The notes: generated from the sequence alone by a model not told the origin. A DNA stretch of 64,000 nucleotides from Janthinobacterium sp. B9-8 (GCF_000969645.2 NZ_CP014222.1:186001-250000), one strand, 5' to 3'; shown: positions 44,322 to 53,534, counted from the first letter of the stretch. Numbers and translations are program-made.

Positions 44322-45170
44322 CTAGTTGTTCAAATGCGCGCTGAGCTGTGAGGTGACCAAGCCATCGCCAGCAAATTTTCGGGCAAAGAGTGATGGGCAG
44401 GCAAGTAAGCGTGTTACATCGCTGATCTCAAAGGTGCGGGGTGACCAAGCCCCTGTTTCCCATTCCAGATAATGCTGTGAATCATTGACTAGTTCTTTAG
44501 CAATGGGCGTGTGCATCAGGATGGTTTGGACAAACATTTCATCTGGCACCAAGGTCTGGCGAAAGTACTGGATTACTTCTGGGTTTTCCGCACAAAACTG
44601 AAGCAAGGCTTGGCAGGCGCGCCTAGATAAACACCACCACTGAGAGCCGGAGTAAATGGTATGAATTGCGCGTGGTAGTTTGCGTTGTAATAGGCCAAGC
44701 CGGTTAAGCGGGCGTTGTATTTTTTGCAATAACTTACCCGCTAGGCTGCCCTTGAGCCACTCCGGGTGATAGCTTTGATAGCGGTAGCGGATATCAAAAT
44801 CGGGATCAGGCTGAGGGCGAAACTCAATAAAGCCAGCGTGCTGCTGCAGCTGATTGATCGTTTCTTGTTTGGATTTCAGTGGATAATCTTGAGCAGAGAG
44901 CAATATCAGATAATCACAATCGTCTTTCAGTGCCGCTTGAATTAGTGCCAAGCTCGCACTTACCAGCGAAAAACCGCCCCAGCGACAAGCTTGCCGTTCA
45001 ATAAAGCACGCTTCTGCAGGCGTGGCCTCTTGCATGGCGGTTAAAATATCGGCCGGTGTATTGGCATCAACATGAATATAAAGCCGGGTATTTTCTGCAA
45101 AAAGCTGTTGGCATAGGCGGCCTAATTGCGCTGGGTGAGCGTGGCATAGGATTAAATAGCCAATACGCAT
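44322..45170 (-). CDS. GT14-type beta-1,6-N-acetylglucosaminyltransferase-like protein
   Basis: A 282-residue soluble glycosyltransferase related to the core-2/I-branching family (GT14). Markers: IGYLILCHAHPAQL at the start, RLYIHVDANT, the ACRWGGFSLVSASLALIQAAL stretch, YLILLSAQDYPLKS, SGSQWWCLSR and the acidic VPDEMFVQTIL that probably holds the catalytic Glu. The family uses UDP-GlcNAc or UDP-xylose; the acceptor here is unknown. I start at the ATG at 45170, preceded by GGAAATCAGA; an ATG four codons upstream lacks a ribosome site. It is followed by the GlmS-like gene, which hints at a common GlcNAc-related pathway. Confidence 0.82.
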   Translation of the reverse strand: MRIGYLILCHAHPAQLGRLCQQLFAENTRLYIHVDANTPADILTAMQEATPAEACFIERQACRWGGFSLVSASLALIQAALKDDCDYLILLSAQDYPLKSKQETINQLQQHAGFIEFRPQPDPDFDIRYRYQSYHPEWLKGSLAGKLLQKIQRPLNRLGLLQRKLPRAIHTIYSGSQWWCLSRRACQALLQFCAENPEVIQYFRQTLVPDEMFVQTILMHTPIAKELVNDSQHYLEWETGAWSPRTFEISDVTRLLACPSLFARKFAGDGLVTSQLSAHLNN

Positions 45171-45182
45171 TCTGATTTCCAT

Positions 45183-45577
45183 TTAATAAATGGTTTTAAT
45201 TCTAACCCGAATACTTTGCAAATAAATGATGTTATGCACAAACTTTAAGCACTTTTACAGAGTGAAAGGAAAAAAAGCAGGGCGTTAGGCAAGATAGTGC
45301 ACTGAATATCCAGCGCTGTATCATGTTGACAGACTACCCGCGTTGTAAGCCCAATGCCCTCCGAACCCGCTTTGCCTGCGCCAAGCCCGAGCGATGTGAA
45401 TTAGCTGATGATTAAATAATCATATATAGCTATTGCGGTTTTAATTAATAAGATGAAATAAATAATGTGGTAATAGTCTGTGCAACAATGCAATGACACA
45501 GGACCTAAGCCTAATCAATATTGACTGTATAGCCTCATAGGGCTAAAGTTTGCGGTTTTATTCGGGATATTTAGCGC
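45183..45577. other. Divergent intergenic region between GT14 and xseB
   Basis: A 395-base gap between divergent genes. I see no reading frame, strong hairpin or repeat. It is AT-rich near both starts and presumably contains two promoters. Confidence 0.5.
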
Positions 45578-45808
45578 ATGCCGAAAGCAACTAAAAGCCC
45601 CGTCAGCTTTGAAGCTGGTCTTCAGGAGCTGGAAAGTTTGATTGCTGAAATGGAAGCGGGCTCGCTGCCGCTGGAAACAGCATTGACGACTTATCAGCGT
45701 GGTACTGAATTACTACAATTTTGCGAAAGCCGTTTAGTGGATGCCGAGCAGCGCATTCGTGTGCTTGAAGGGGCGGAGCTCAAGCCTTTCTCTGCGGATA
45801 AAGAATAG
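45578..45808 (+). CDS. xseB: Exodeoxyribonuclease VII small subunit
   Basis: A 76-residue protein with the XseB signature SFEAGLQELESLIAEMEAGSLPLETALTTYQRGTELL and a helical hairpin. It partners XseA in degradation of single-stranded DNA. The stop is directly followed by the ispA ATG, and the xseB-ispA-dxs order is widely conserved in proteobacteria. Confidence 0.95.
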   Translation: MPKATKSPVSFEAGLQELESLIAEMEAGSLPLETALTTYQRGTELLQFCESRLVDAEQRIRVLEGAELKPFSADKE

Positions 45809-46702
45809 ATGACATTAGAATTTAAAAGCTGGATGCAAGACGTTCAGGCTCGTATGGAGCAGACGCTTAAAACTGTTTTACCTGCGGCAGATCATTTACC
45901 CTCTCAATTGCATACGGCCATGCGCTATTCAGTGCTTGATGGCGGCAAGCGGGTGCGCCCTTTATTGGCATTTGCGGCGGGCGCTGTTGTGGACGCCTCA
46001 CCCGATCGTTTGCAGTATGTAGGCGCTGCGGTTGAGTTGATTCACGCCTATTCGCTGGTGCACGACGATATGCCGACAATGGATGATGATGTTTTGCGTC
46101 GTGGCAAACCAACATGCCATATTGCTTTTGGTGAGGCTACGGCATTATTAGCAGGCGATGCTTTGCAAACCGCTGCGTTTGATATCCTGACTTCCTGTAC
46201 ATTGGCAGATGAGCCTCGTGATCAGCTAAAAATGGTAAATATACTTGCCCGTGCTTCGGGCAGCCTTGGTATGTGTGGTGGCCAAGGAGTGGATCTATAT
46301 AGTGTGGGGCAAGCTTTAAGCTTGCCTGAGCTAGAGCAAATGCATGGCTTAAAAACGGGGGCGCTGATTCGTGCCGCTGTGATGCTGGGTTCATATTGCG
46401 GTGTAGCCATCAGCGATGAAGACCGGGGCAGATTAGACTACTACGCTCAATGTATTGGCTTGGCTTTTCAAGTGGTTGATGATGTGCTGGACGAAGAAGC
46501 GGATTCAGCCACTCTGGGTAAAACAGCAGGCAAAGATGCGGCGAATAATAAACCTACTTATGTCTCCTTGCTGGGGCTCGCCACGGCAAAACAAAAAGCC
46601 GCTGAGCTAAAAGCCGAAGCGCTGGCTGCGATTGCTCCTTTTGGTGAAAAAGCCCGTGGCTTAGTGCTCTTGGCCGATTTTATTGTGGAACGCACTAACT
46701 GA
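45809..46702 (+). CDS. ispA: Farnesyl diphosphate synthase (geranyltranstransferase)
   Basis: A 297-residue trans-prenyl synthase making farnesyl diphosphate from IPP and DMAPP. The first aspartate-rich motif is in [19 protein letters not shown] (about 80-98), [13 protein letters not shown] lies near 48, and the second motif is [13 protein letters not shown] (about 220-232). The insertion of two residues in the first motif marks the type II (eubacterial) enzyme. Its stop overlaps the dxs start by one base (TGATG), so they are probably translationally coupled. Confidence 0.96.
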   Translation: MTLEFKSWMQDVQARMEQTLKTVLPAADHLPSQLHTAMRYSVLDGGKRVRPLLAFAAGAVVDASPDRLQYVGAAVELIHAYSLVHDDMPTMDDDVLRRGKPTCHIAFGEATALLAGDALQTAAFDILTSCTLADEPRDQLKMVNILARASGSLGMCGGQGVDLYSVGQALSLPELEQMHGLKTGALIRAAVMLGSYCGVAISDEDRGRLDYYAQCIGLAFQVVDDVLDEEADSATLGKTAGKDAANNKPTYVSLLGLATAKQKAAELKAEALAAIAPFGEKARGLVLLADFIVERTN

Positions 46703-48564
46703 TGAAGAAACTCGATATGAGTTACCCCCTGCTTGATAAGGTGTCTTGTCCGCTGGAACTTAAAAAATTGGCCAAAGCCGATTTGCCCCAGTTGGCCAAT
46801 GAGCTGCGCAATTATTTGCTTGATTCCGTTAGCCAAACGGGTGGGCATTTTGCTTCTAATTTAGGCGCACTCGAGCTGACCGTTGCGTTGCATTATGTTT
46901 TTAATACGCCACACGATCGCTTGGTTTGGGATGTGGGCCATCAAAGCTATCCGCATAAAATCTTAACGGGTCGTCGTGGCCAGATGCATACCATGCGTAA
47001 ACAGCATGGTCTGGCAGGGTTTCCTAAGCGTGAAGAAAGCGAGTACGACACTTTTGGCGTAGGGCATTCAAGCACATCGATTGCAGCGGCACTAGGCTTT
47101 GCTGAAGCGGCCAAGTTGAAAGGCGAAGATCGTCACGCGATTGCCGTGATTGGCGATGGCGCAATGACGGCAGGGCAAGCATTTGAAGCTTTGAATAATG
47201 CCGGTCACCGGGATGTGAATCTGTTGGTGGTGCTGAACGACAATGAAATGTCGATCTCCCCGAATGTGGGTGCACTGACCAATTACCTGTCTAAATTGCT
47301 ATCAAGCAAGTTTTACAATGGCATTCGCAGCGCCTCTGGCCGGGTGCTGGATGTGGTGCCGCCTTTAAAAGAGCTGGCGAAAAAAGGCGAAGAACACGTT
47401 AAAGGCTTGCTCACACCGGGTACGATGTTCGAGCAGTTTGGTTTTAATTATATCGGCCCGATTGATGGGCATGATTTAGATACGCTGGTGACGACACTGG
47501 CGAATATCAAGCAGCTTAAAGGCCCGCAGTTCTTGCATGTGGTGACGCGCAAAGGAGAGGGCTATAAAAAAGCCGTTGCCGATCCGGTGAAATACCACGC
47601 CGTTACGCCGTTTGAAAAAGAAGACGGCATGCAGGGCGTGAAGGCAGCCAAAGTCAGCTACACCAAGATTTTTGGTGATTGGCTGTGTGATATGGCAAAA
47701 ATGGATGAGCGCTTGCTGGGCATTACGCCCGCCATGCGTGAAGGCTCTGGCCTTGTTCGCTTTGAGCAAGAATACCCACAGCGATACTTTGATGTAGGCA
47801 TTGCCGAACAACATGCGGTGACATTTGCCGCAGGGCTCGCCTGTGAAGGCTTAAAGCCGGTGGTGGCGATTTACTCTACTTTCTTGCAGCGCGCTTATGA
47901 TCAGCTGATCCATGATGTGGCATTGCAAAACTTGCCGGTGGTCTTTGCAATTGATCGCGCCGGGCAAGTGGGCGCAGATGGGCCGACCCATGCAGGCTCA
48001 TTCGATATTGCGTTTTTGCGCTGCATTCCCAATATGGTGGTGCTGACGCCAGCAGATGAAAACGAATGCCGCCAAATGCTCTACACGGCTTTCTTGCATG
48101 ATGGCCCAAGCGCAGTGCGTTATCCTCGTGGCACGGGGCCAGGGGTTGACGTGCAAAGCACTATGACCGCTATCCCTATGGGCTGTGCTGAAGTACGTCG
48201 CCGGGGCAGCAAGATCGCCATCATGGCGTTTGGCCCTGTGCTTAGTGCAGCTTTAGACGCGGGTGAAGCATTAGACGCAACGGTGGTGAATATGCGTTTT
48301 GTGAAGCCGATGGATAGTGCTTTGATTGCCGAATTAGCAGCCAGCCATGATTATCTGGTGACGGTTGAAGAAGGCGCAATCATGGGCGGTGCGGGCTCTG
48401 CTGTCCTGGAAAGCTTAATGGCGCAAAATACATGCAAGCCATTATTGCAGCTAGGCTTTCCTGATCGCTATGTGGATCATGCCGATCAGCAGGTACAACT
48501 GGCTGAATGCGGTTTGGATGCCGCTGGGATTGCGGCAAGTATCCGTCAGCGCTGGGTGATTTAA
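46702..48564 (+). CDS. dxs: 1-deoxy-D-xylulose-5-phosphate synthase
   Basis: A 620-residue thiamine-diphosphate enzyme condensing pyruvate and glyceraldehyde-3-phosphate, the first step of the MEP isoprenoid pathway. Motifs: [17 protein letters not shown] (about 75), the ThDP/Mg site [15 protein letters not shown]...LNDN (about 150-182), [17 protein letters not shown] with the catalytic Glu (about 357-373), and [18 protein letters not shown]. Length equals E. coli Dxs. Third gene of xseB-ispA-dxs; a terminator follows. Confidence 0.97.
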   Translation: MKKLDMSYPLLDKVSCPLELKKLAKADLPQLANELRNYLLDSVSQTGGHFASNLGALELTVALHYVFNTPHDRLVWDVGHQSYPHKILTGRRGQMHTMRKQHGLAGFPKREESEYDTFGVGHSSTSIAAALGFAEAAKLKGEDRHAIAVIGDGAMTAGQAFEALNNAGHRDVNLLVVLNDNEMSISPNVGALTNYLSKLLSSKFYNGIRSASGRVLDVVPPLKELAKKGEEHVKGLLTPGTMFEQFGFNYIGPIDGHDLDTLVTTLANIKQLKGPQFLHVVTRKGEGYKKAVADPVKYHAVTPFEKEDGMQGVKAAKVSYTKIFGDWLCDMAKMDERLLGITPAMREGSGLVRFEQEYPQRYFDVGIAEQHAVTFAAGLACEGLKPVVAIYSTFLQRAYDQLIHDVALQNLPVVFAIDRAGQVGADGPTHAGSFDIAFLRCIPNMVVLTPADENECRQMLYTAFLHDGPSAVRYPRGTGPGVDVQSTMTAIPMGCAEVRRRGSKIAIMAFGPVLSAALDAGEALDATVVNMRFVKPMDSALIAELAASHDYLVTVEEGAIMGGAGSAVLESLMAQNTCKPLLQLGFPDRYVDHADQQVQLAECGLDAAGIAASIRQRWVI

Positions 48565-48580
48565 AGGCAGGATTGTGAAG

Positions 48581-48608
48581 AAAAACGAGGCGATGCCTCG
48601 TTTTTTTA
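48581..48608 (+). terminator. Terminator after dxs
   Basis: AACGAGGC (48584-48591) pairs with GCCTCGTT (48595-48602) around GAT, followed by T residues. Confidence 0.9.
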
Positions 48609-48682
48609 TGCATTAGGGTTTGTTGACGTTTCATTCACGGCTGCGTTGGCTACAGTTTTGGGGCTGAGGCGGAAAACGGCCA

Positions 48683-49260
48683 TTCACTGCATTATGCTCC
48701 TCGGAAATAACTCGTTACGATGCGGTATTGCGCCGCTTTGATTTACAGCGACTGGATGTTCTATTTACCTTAAATCAAAGCCGTTTTGATCTGGCCTCTA
48801 TTCGTGCCTTACGGGATTTATTGCGTTCATCCCCGCATGAGGCGACACCTGCTGTAATAGGTAAAGATACTTCTTTGCAATTAGCGCATATTGCCGATTT
48901 TTTGTAAGCATGGCTGGCTTTACATGCCATGCTTGAAGGGCAAACGAAAGCCGAAGCAAAAGCAAAAGCAAAAGCAAAAGCAAAAGCAAAAGCCACTTCG
49001 CCTTTGGGTTTTTATTTGAGCGCATGGATAGTATCCGCTCTTTAATTTTGCAGGCAGGCTTAAACCCGGATGTTGTCACCGCGATGTATTCCTTTGGCCA
49101 GAATGATCCGGAAATGCTGGCTGAATTACAAGCCATGCTCAGTGAAATGGAATGGATGTTGTACGATCTTGCAAATGAAATTGATCGTCGTTCCCCCACC
49201 TTAGATGGCATTTCGCAAGAAGCATTAAAGGATTTAGTTTTTCATTTGCGTGAGATCTGA
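48683..49260 (+). pseudogene. Decayed gene with in-frame stop, hexanucleotide repeat and frameshift
   Basis: An open stretch without a start (from about 48683; ...RYDAVLRRFDLQRLDVLF...) reads into a TAA at 48905. It then continues in the same phase through LALHAMLEGQTKAEAKAKAKA, encoded by about six GCAAAA units (48954-48992), and stops at about 49042. From 49024 a frame one phase away (MDSIRSLILQAGLNPDVV..., 78 codons) runs to 49260 and looks like its natural C-terminal continuation. The pattern suggests one helical protein disrupted by a nonsense change and a frameshift near the repeat. The last piece might still be expressed as a small protein. The family is unknown. Confidence 0.5.
48954..48992 (+). 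repeat. GCAAAA hexanucleotide tandem repeat
   Basis: About six consecutive GCAAAA units encoding alternating Ala-Lys in the surviving frame. Loss or gain of whole units would keep the frame. Confidence 0.85.
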
Positions 49261-49267
49261 TCGCGTT

Positions 49268-50734
49268 TTATTCAGCAAGCTCGGTGTTTATATCGTTTTG
49301 ATTATTGTTGTTTATTTCAATGATTTCAGTAATCAAATTGCCCAAGCTTTGTAAAGCATGATCGATTTCCGGGCTAAACGGCCAGCCGCAATTAATCCGA
49401 ATAAAGTGCTCAAAGCGGTTTGAATTAGAAAACATCAGCCCGGGCGCAATTAAAATTCCTTTTTTCAGCGCAGCATCAAAAACCCGTCTAGATGAAAGTT
49501 GCTCGGGTAATTCCACCCAAAGTGCTAGCCCACCATTGGGCACATTTAGCCGTGTACCAACTGGAAAATAGCGGGCAATCGCCTCTGCGGTGCGTTCTCG
49601 TTGGGTTTTGAGCGTGCTGCGTAGCTTGCGCAAATGCCTATCGTAAGCGCTGGAACCCATATATTCGGCAGCAGCAATTTGCGACCATGCCTCGTTATCG
49701 CGGGTTTGCGCGTACTTCAGCATCTCGATCCGCGCCTGCCAGCGACCACCGCTCATCCAACCCAAGCGCATCCCCGGCGCTAAAATCTTATGCAGCGACG
49801 CGCAATAAATCACATTGCCGGTTTGATCACGCGCTTTTAAGGCGCGCAGCGGAATGTCGTCGTTGATCAGCTCGCTATAGGTATCGTCTTCGATTAATGG
49901 AATCGCCTGCGCTTCACAGAGCGCCACCAGCCGGTCTTTATGTGCCTCGGGCATGATGCTGCCCAGTGGATTTTGCAAATGCGGCACTACTACCACCGCT
50001 TTGATATTGTCGTAAGTTTGGCAGGCCAGCTCCAAGGCTTCGATCGAAATCCCCGTTTGTGGGCTGGTGGGAATTTCGATCGCTTGCAGGCCCAAGCTTT
50101 CTAAAACTTGTAGCAGGCCGTAAAAGGTCGGAGATTCAACCGCAATGGTGTCGCCTGGTTGAGCGACTGCTCGCAGCGCCAGATTGAGCGCCTCGATACA
50201 GCCGTGGGTAATGAGCACCTCATCGGGCGACATCAGCACGCCTATGCGCATCGCCCGCTTAGCGAGTACGGCGCGAAACTCTGGATTGCCTTTATTGGGA
50301 ACGGCGCTCACAAATAGATCGGGGGTTTGCTTTAAGGCCCGAATCGCCGCATTTTTAAGCGCTTCGCCGGGGTAAAGATCGGGTGAGCAGCGGGCTACAG
50401 AGAAATTATGCTTAATCTGCTGCTGCCTACCGCGGGCAATAAAGCCAGAAACACGGGCATGAATCCCCACATATTGTGCCGGATCGATCTCTAGCCTTGG
50501 TTCTGTCACCGGCGTGATACGCATTCTTTGACGGACAAAATAACCAGAGCGTGGCCTTGCCTCCAGATAACCATCGGTTTCAAGTTGGCGGCACAATTGC
50601 AAGGCGGTAGAGAGGCTGATGCCGTGCAAGCGCATTAGCTCACGCAGGGATGGCATGCGCTCCCCCACTTTAAGCGTGCCTGCCACGATGGCGGCCAGAT
50701 AGTGCGCCGCCCAGCGCTGGTAAAGATAATCCAT
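49268..50734 (-). CDS. MocR-type GntR/aminotransferase transcriptional regulator
   Basis: A 488-residue fusion: an N-terminal GntR winged helix (about 1-72, ERMPSLRELMRLHGISLSTALQLCRQLETDGYLEARPRSGYFV) and a fold-type I PLP aminotransferase-like domain. The PLP-binding Lys is in YCASLHKILAPGMRLGW, with EDDTYSEL and the SPTFYGLLQ region. MocR proteins sense PLP or amino compounds rather than catalyse. I start it at MDYLYQRW because GGAG lies 5 bases upstream; the frame is open a further 69 codons but that stretch is not family-like. It is divergent from the small DUF2917-like gene, a likely target. Confidence 0.9.
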   Translation of the reverse strand: MDYLYQRWAAHYLAAIVAGTLKVGERMPSLRELMRLHGISLSTALQLCRQLETDGYLEARPRSGYFVRQRMRITPVTEPRLEIDPAQYVGIHARVSGFIARGRQQQIKHNFSVARCSPDLYPGEALKNAAIRALKQTPDLFVSAVPNKGNPEFRAVLAKRAMRIGVLMSPDEVLITHGCIEALNLALRAVAQPGDTIAVESPTFYGLLQVLESLGLQAIEIPTSPQTGISIEALELACQTYDNIKAVVVVPHLQNPLGSIMPEAHKDRLVALCEAQAIPLIEDDTYSELINDDIPLRALKARDQTGNVIYCASLHKILAPGMRLGWMSGGRWQARIEMLKYAQTRDNEAWSQIAAAEYMGSSAYDRHLRKLRSTLKTQRERTAEAIARYFPVGTRLNVPNGGLALWVELPEQLSSRRVFDAALKKGILIAPGLMFSNSNRFEHFIRINCGWPFSPEIDHALQSLGNLITEIIEINNNNQNDINTELAE

Positions 50735-50926
50735 AAAGTCTCCGCCTAATGAAGGGGAATCATGCAGTAACAGCGTGCTTTTACATAGATATAGATAGCG
50801 ATAAACCACAGCATAACAGATGAAATAAATCACCCTTGTTGCGTAGCAGATGGTTATTTCTTGTCGCTGTTTTTGCGCCTTGCTGCCATTTAAGATGGTT
50901 TGCATCAAAAGTGGCGGGGCAAGGCG

Positions 50927-51214
50927 ATGGAAAAGCAACACGTTTTACGAAAAGGCCAAGTGCTGCGTGGCTATTTAAGGGCTGGCACACAGATCTTGGT
51001 GCAGCGGGGCAAGCTGCATCTTCAATACACACCGCATTATATGGGGGAGCTTTTACTGCCTCAGAACCGAGTATTGCTTGAAGGCGAGTTTGAGTTGATT
51101 GAGGAAGCGGGCTGGGTGAGTTTGGCGGGGGACGGGGTAGAAATACACATCATTGATACATCGTCTGTGCGCCGTTGGGCTTGGAAAATCCAAGCATTAT
51201 TGGCTGGATTTTAA
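50927..51214 (+). CDS. DUF2917-like small protein
   Basis: A 95-residue, probably beta-rich protein (HVLRKGQVLRGYLRAGTQILVQRGKLHLQY...) resembling the DUF2917 family common in betaproteobacteria; function unknown. The ATG at 50927 follows GGGGCAAGG; an in-frame TTG at 50900 is less likely. It is divergent from the MocR-type regulator with 192 bases between them, so regulation by that protein is plausible. Confidence 0.65.
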   Translation: MEKQHVLRKGQVLRGYLRAGTQILVQRGKLHLQYTPHYMGELLLPQNRVLLEGEFELIEEAGWVSLAGDGVEIHIIDTSSVRRWAWKIQALLAGF

Positions 51215-51301
51215 GCTTGAACTTGCTTGTATGTTTAGATATGATGATGGTGTAAATCATCTCTTGGTTTGCCGTAAGCGTTTACGTCAATCAACGCGCT
51301 A

Positions 51302-51333
51302 AAGCCGCCGGATATTTCCGGTGCTTGTTTTTT
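51302..51333 (+). terminator. Probable terminator after the DUF2917-like gene
   Basis: CCGGA (51308-51312) pairs with TCCGG (51317-51321) inside an outer AAGC/GCTT stem and is followed by GTTTTTT. Upstream at 51273-51286 is a 14-base palindrome (CGTAAGCGTTTACG) of LacI-operator appearance, with no LacI-type gene nearby. Confidence 0.55.
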
Positions 51334-51438
51334 GCTGCTGCCATAAGAAATTTTTTTTATGAGCGTTTTTTCCCTGAGCAAGGGCTTAAGACGCATTGCT
51401 GCAAGAAGGCGCTTGTTTGTCCGGCTTATGGAGTTGCT

Positions 51439-51705
51439 ATGAAATCATCAAATCCTTCCGCTCGTCGCCGATTGTGCTTAATTCCCGCTAGGCACGCCAA
51501 TTTAGTTATGCCATTTTTACTCTCTATTTTAATGACTTGCGTTGTTTCATTGATCAGCACTTTGCGTGGTGTGGGTTTTACATCCAGGCTGTTTGATCTT
51601 TGGCCCAGCGCTTGGGGCTTATCTTGGTTGGTGGCTTTTCCTACCCTGCTCTTGGTTTTGCCTTTAGTTAAAAAGTTGACCGCTTTGCTTATTGATCAGG
51701 GCTAA
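51439..51705 (+). CDS. DUF2798-like two-helix membrane protein
   Basis: An 88-residue protein with two membrane segments (about 25-45 and 60-80) and the DUF2798 pattern: FLLSILMTCVVSLISTLRGVGF, then W..AW.LSWLVAFPTLLLVLPLVKKL. Function unknown. I start at the ATG at 51439, with GGAG 5-9 bases before; earlier in-frame starts give no family-like sequence. Confidence 0.75.
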   Translation: MKSSNPSARRRLCLIPARHANLVMPFLLSILMTCVVSLISTLRGVGFTSRLFDLWPSAWGLSWLVAFPTLLLVLPLVKKLTALLIDQG

Positions 51706-51809
51706 GTCGAGCTAGATGGCTTCGAATAACAGCCATTTAATCCGCGTTTTTTGATGCGCTCACAGGCCCCTCTTTTGCACAGCGGGGACCTGTGTCATAA
51801 AATTTCAGC

Positions 51810-51967
51810 TTATCCCCGCCTCGTGCGAACAAGCCTGTGCATGCCCTGTGGACAAGTCAGGCAAGTCATTGCTCTGGCAGGTTTTTTTAGTGCTGCGTAT
51901 TTTTTAAGCAGTTTTTGCCGTTTATCCAATAATTTATCCAGCAAGTCCGTGGATGGCTTGTGGATAA
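51810..51967. promoter_or_regulatory. Cluster of DnaA-box-like sites
   Basis: Within 160 bases: TTATCCCCG (51810), TGTGGACAA (51847, inverse of TTGTCCACA), TTATCCAAT (51922), TTATCCAGC (51934), CGTGGATGG (51948) and a perfect inverse box TGTGGATAA (51959-51967). The perfect consensus is TTATCCACA. No dnaA, dnaN or gyrB gene adjoins, so this is more likely a DnaA-binding or titration locus than oriC, if real. Confidence 0.4.
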
Positions 51968-52034
51968 GCCAATTAAGCTGCTGTTTTTAGTGTGCTTTTT
52001 ATTCCTGATTAAAAAATAGGCAAAAAGTCCGTGC

Positions 52035-52040
52035 TATAAT
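52035..52040 (+). promoter_or_regulatory. -10 element of the trhP promoter
   Basis: A consensus TATAAT lies 72 bases before the trhP start, preceded by an AT-rich stretch. No clear -35 TTGACA is seen. Confidence 0.55.
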
Positions 52041-52111
52041 CGCGTTTTTTTACAATCTGCCTTGCAAGTAGATCTTCTACCCGCATGCAGGCGCTTAAAG
52101 AACGGATCATC

Positions 52112-53482
52112 ATGAAAGCCCCAGAACTTCTCCTTCCCGCTGGCACTTTGGACAAAATGCGCGCCGCTTATGATTTCGGTGCAGACGCGGTTTATGCCGG
52201 TCAGCCACGCTATTCACTACGTGCCCGTAATAACGAATTTAAGCTCGAGCAAATTGGCCAGGGGATTATCGAGGCGCATCAGCGGGGCAAGAAGTTCTTT
52301 GTAGCTAGCAATATTTTGCCGCATAACGCCAAGGTTAAAACTTACCTTGCCGATATGGAGCCAGTGATTGCCATGAAGCCTGATGCGCTGATTATGGCTG
52401 ACCCCGGCCTGATTATGATGGTGCGGGAGAAATGGCCAGAGCAGGTAATCCACCTATCGGTGCAAGCCAATACCGTGAATTATGCCGGGGTGAAATTCTG
52501 GAAATCGATGGGTTTAGAGCGCGTGATTTTATCGCGCGAAATGAGCCTCGATGAAGTCGAAGAAATTCGCCAGCTTTGCCCGGATATGGAGCTGGAAGTG
52601 TTTGTGCACGGCGCGCTCTGTATTGCCTATTCTGGCCGCTGCCTCTTATCAGGCTACTTTAACCACCGCGATCCGAATCAAGGCACATGCACTAATGCCT
52701 GTCGTTGGGATTACAAAATGAATGACACGGTGGAAGACGATGCGGGGGATGTGAAGCCGCAGGTGATTCAGTTTGATTTTAATAAGGCCATGGCAGAGGC
52801 GAACCAAAGCTTTGCCGCCTGTGGCGGTGCTGAGCGCCATCCTGCTGCGGATAAAACCTATCTGATCGCCGAGCAAAGCCGCCCAGATGAGCTGATGCCG
52901 ATTCTGGAAGACGAGCACGGCACTTATATTATGAATTCCAAAGATCTACGTGCGGTGCAGCATATCGAACGCCTGACTAAGATTGGTGTGGATTCGCTGA
53001 AGATTGAAGGCCGGACTAAATCGCTGTATTACGTGGCACGTACTGCCCAAGTTTACCGCCAAGCGATTGATGATGCGGTAGCGGGGCGGCCGTTTAATCC
53101 AGCGCTTTTAGCTGATCTGGATGGCTTGGCCAACCGTGGTTACACCGATGGCTTTTATCAGCGCCATTACACCCACGAAGCGCAGAACTATCTGGATGGC
53201 CATTCCAAAGCCAAGCAAAGCCAGTTTGTCGGTGAAGTGATTAGCATTAAAGACGGCTGGGCCAAAATCGAAGTCAAAAACCGCTTTGCGGTGGGTGACC
53301 AGTTAGAAATTATTCACCCTAGCGGTAACCGGATTATTACCTTGTCCGCCATGCGGGATAAGAGCGGTAATCCTTGCGAAGTGGCGGCAGGCAATGGCGT
53401 GAAGATTTCTATTCCGATGGAAGAAGGCTTTGAAAAATCGCTGATTTCGCGCTTGTTTACCGAGGCAGAAATGGCCGCTTAA
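52112..53482 (+). CDS. trhP: tRNA 5-hydroxyuridine modification protein TrhP (YegQ, peptidase U32 family)
   Basis: A 456-residue U32-family protein closely following E. coli YegQ/TrhP, which takes part in forming 5-hydroxyuridine at the tRNA wobble position; the peptidase label is historical. Visible are PELLLPAGTLDKMRAAYDFGADAVYAGQPRYSLRARNNEF at the start, SVQANTVNYAGVKFW, and the Cys-rich LEVFVHGALCIAYSGRCLLSGYFNHRDPNQGTC (cysteines likely bind an Fe-S cluster), followed by IEGRTKSLYYVARTAQVYR. I start at ATG 52112 (GGATCATC before it; matches the family N-terminus) rather than at 52085. Confidence 0.93.
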   Translation: MKAPELLLPAGTLDKMRAAYDFGADAVYAGQPRYSLRARNNEFKLEQIGQGIIEAHQRGKKFFVASNILPHNAKVKTYLADMEPVIAMKPDALIMADPGLIMMVREKWPEQVIHLSVQANTVNYAGVKFWKSMGLERVILSREMSLDEVEEIRQLCPDMELEVFVHGALCIAYSGRCLLSGYFNHRDPNQGTCTNACRWDYKMNDTVEDDAGDVKPQVIQFDFNKAMAEANQSFAACGGAERHPAADKTYLIAEQSRPDELMPILEDEHGTYIMNSKDLRAVQHIERLTKIGVDSLKIEGRTKSLYYVARTAQVYRQAIDDAVAGRPFNPALLADLDGLANRGYTDGFYQRHYTHEAQNYLDGHSKAKQSQFVGEVISIKDGWAKIEVKNRFAVGDQLEIIHPSGNRIITLSAMRDKSGNPCEVAAGNGVKISIPMEEGFEKSLISRLFTEAEMAA

Positions 53483-53496
53483 TTGCGGCACTCAGT

Positions 53497-53534
53497 AAAA
53501 AGAGGGGGTGGCCATGCCACCCCCTCTTTTTTTG
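53497..53534 (+). terminator. Terminator after trhP
   Basis: AGAGGGGGTGGC (53501-53512) pairs with GCCACCCCCTCT (53516-53527) around CAT, with A-rich and T-rich flanks. It may also serve the convergent kinase gene. Confidence 0.92.

Larger units (their letters stand above)
51706..52111. other. Intergenic region with DnaA-box-like cluster and trhP promoter
   Basis: A 406-base gap before trhP. It holds a cluster of DnaA-box-like nonamers (listed separately), a T-rich stretch and a good -10 hexamer TATAAT at 52035-52040. A 79-codon frame at 51751 overlaps the cluster and resembles no known protein. Confidence 0.6.

Noticed and set aside
48954..48992. CRISPR array or phase-variable contingency repeat
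   Set aside because: The hexamer array has no spacers, and its unit length is a multiple of three, so unit changes alone would not switch the frame.
51273..51286. LacI-type operator CGTAAGCGTTTACG
   Set aside because: The palindrome looks like a LacI-family site, but there is no LacI-type regulator or sugar gene nearby, and 14-base palindromes can occur by chance.
51810..51967. Chromosomal replication origin
   Set aside because: DnaA-box-like sites cluster here, but no dnaA, dnaN, gyrB, rpmH or similar origin neighbours are present and there is no clear unwinding element.
51751..51990. 79-codon frame upstream of trhP
   Set aside because: It covers the DnaA-box-like cluster, is Cys/Ser-rich without a pattern, and lacks a ribosome site.
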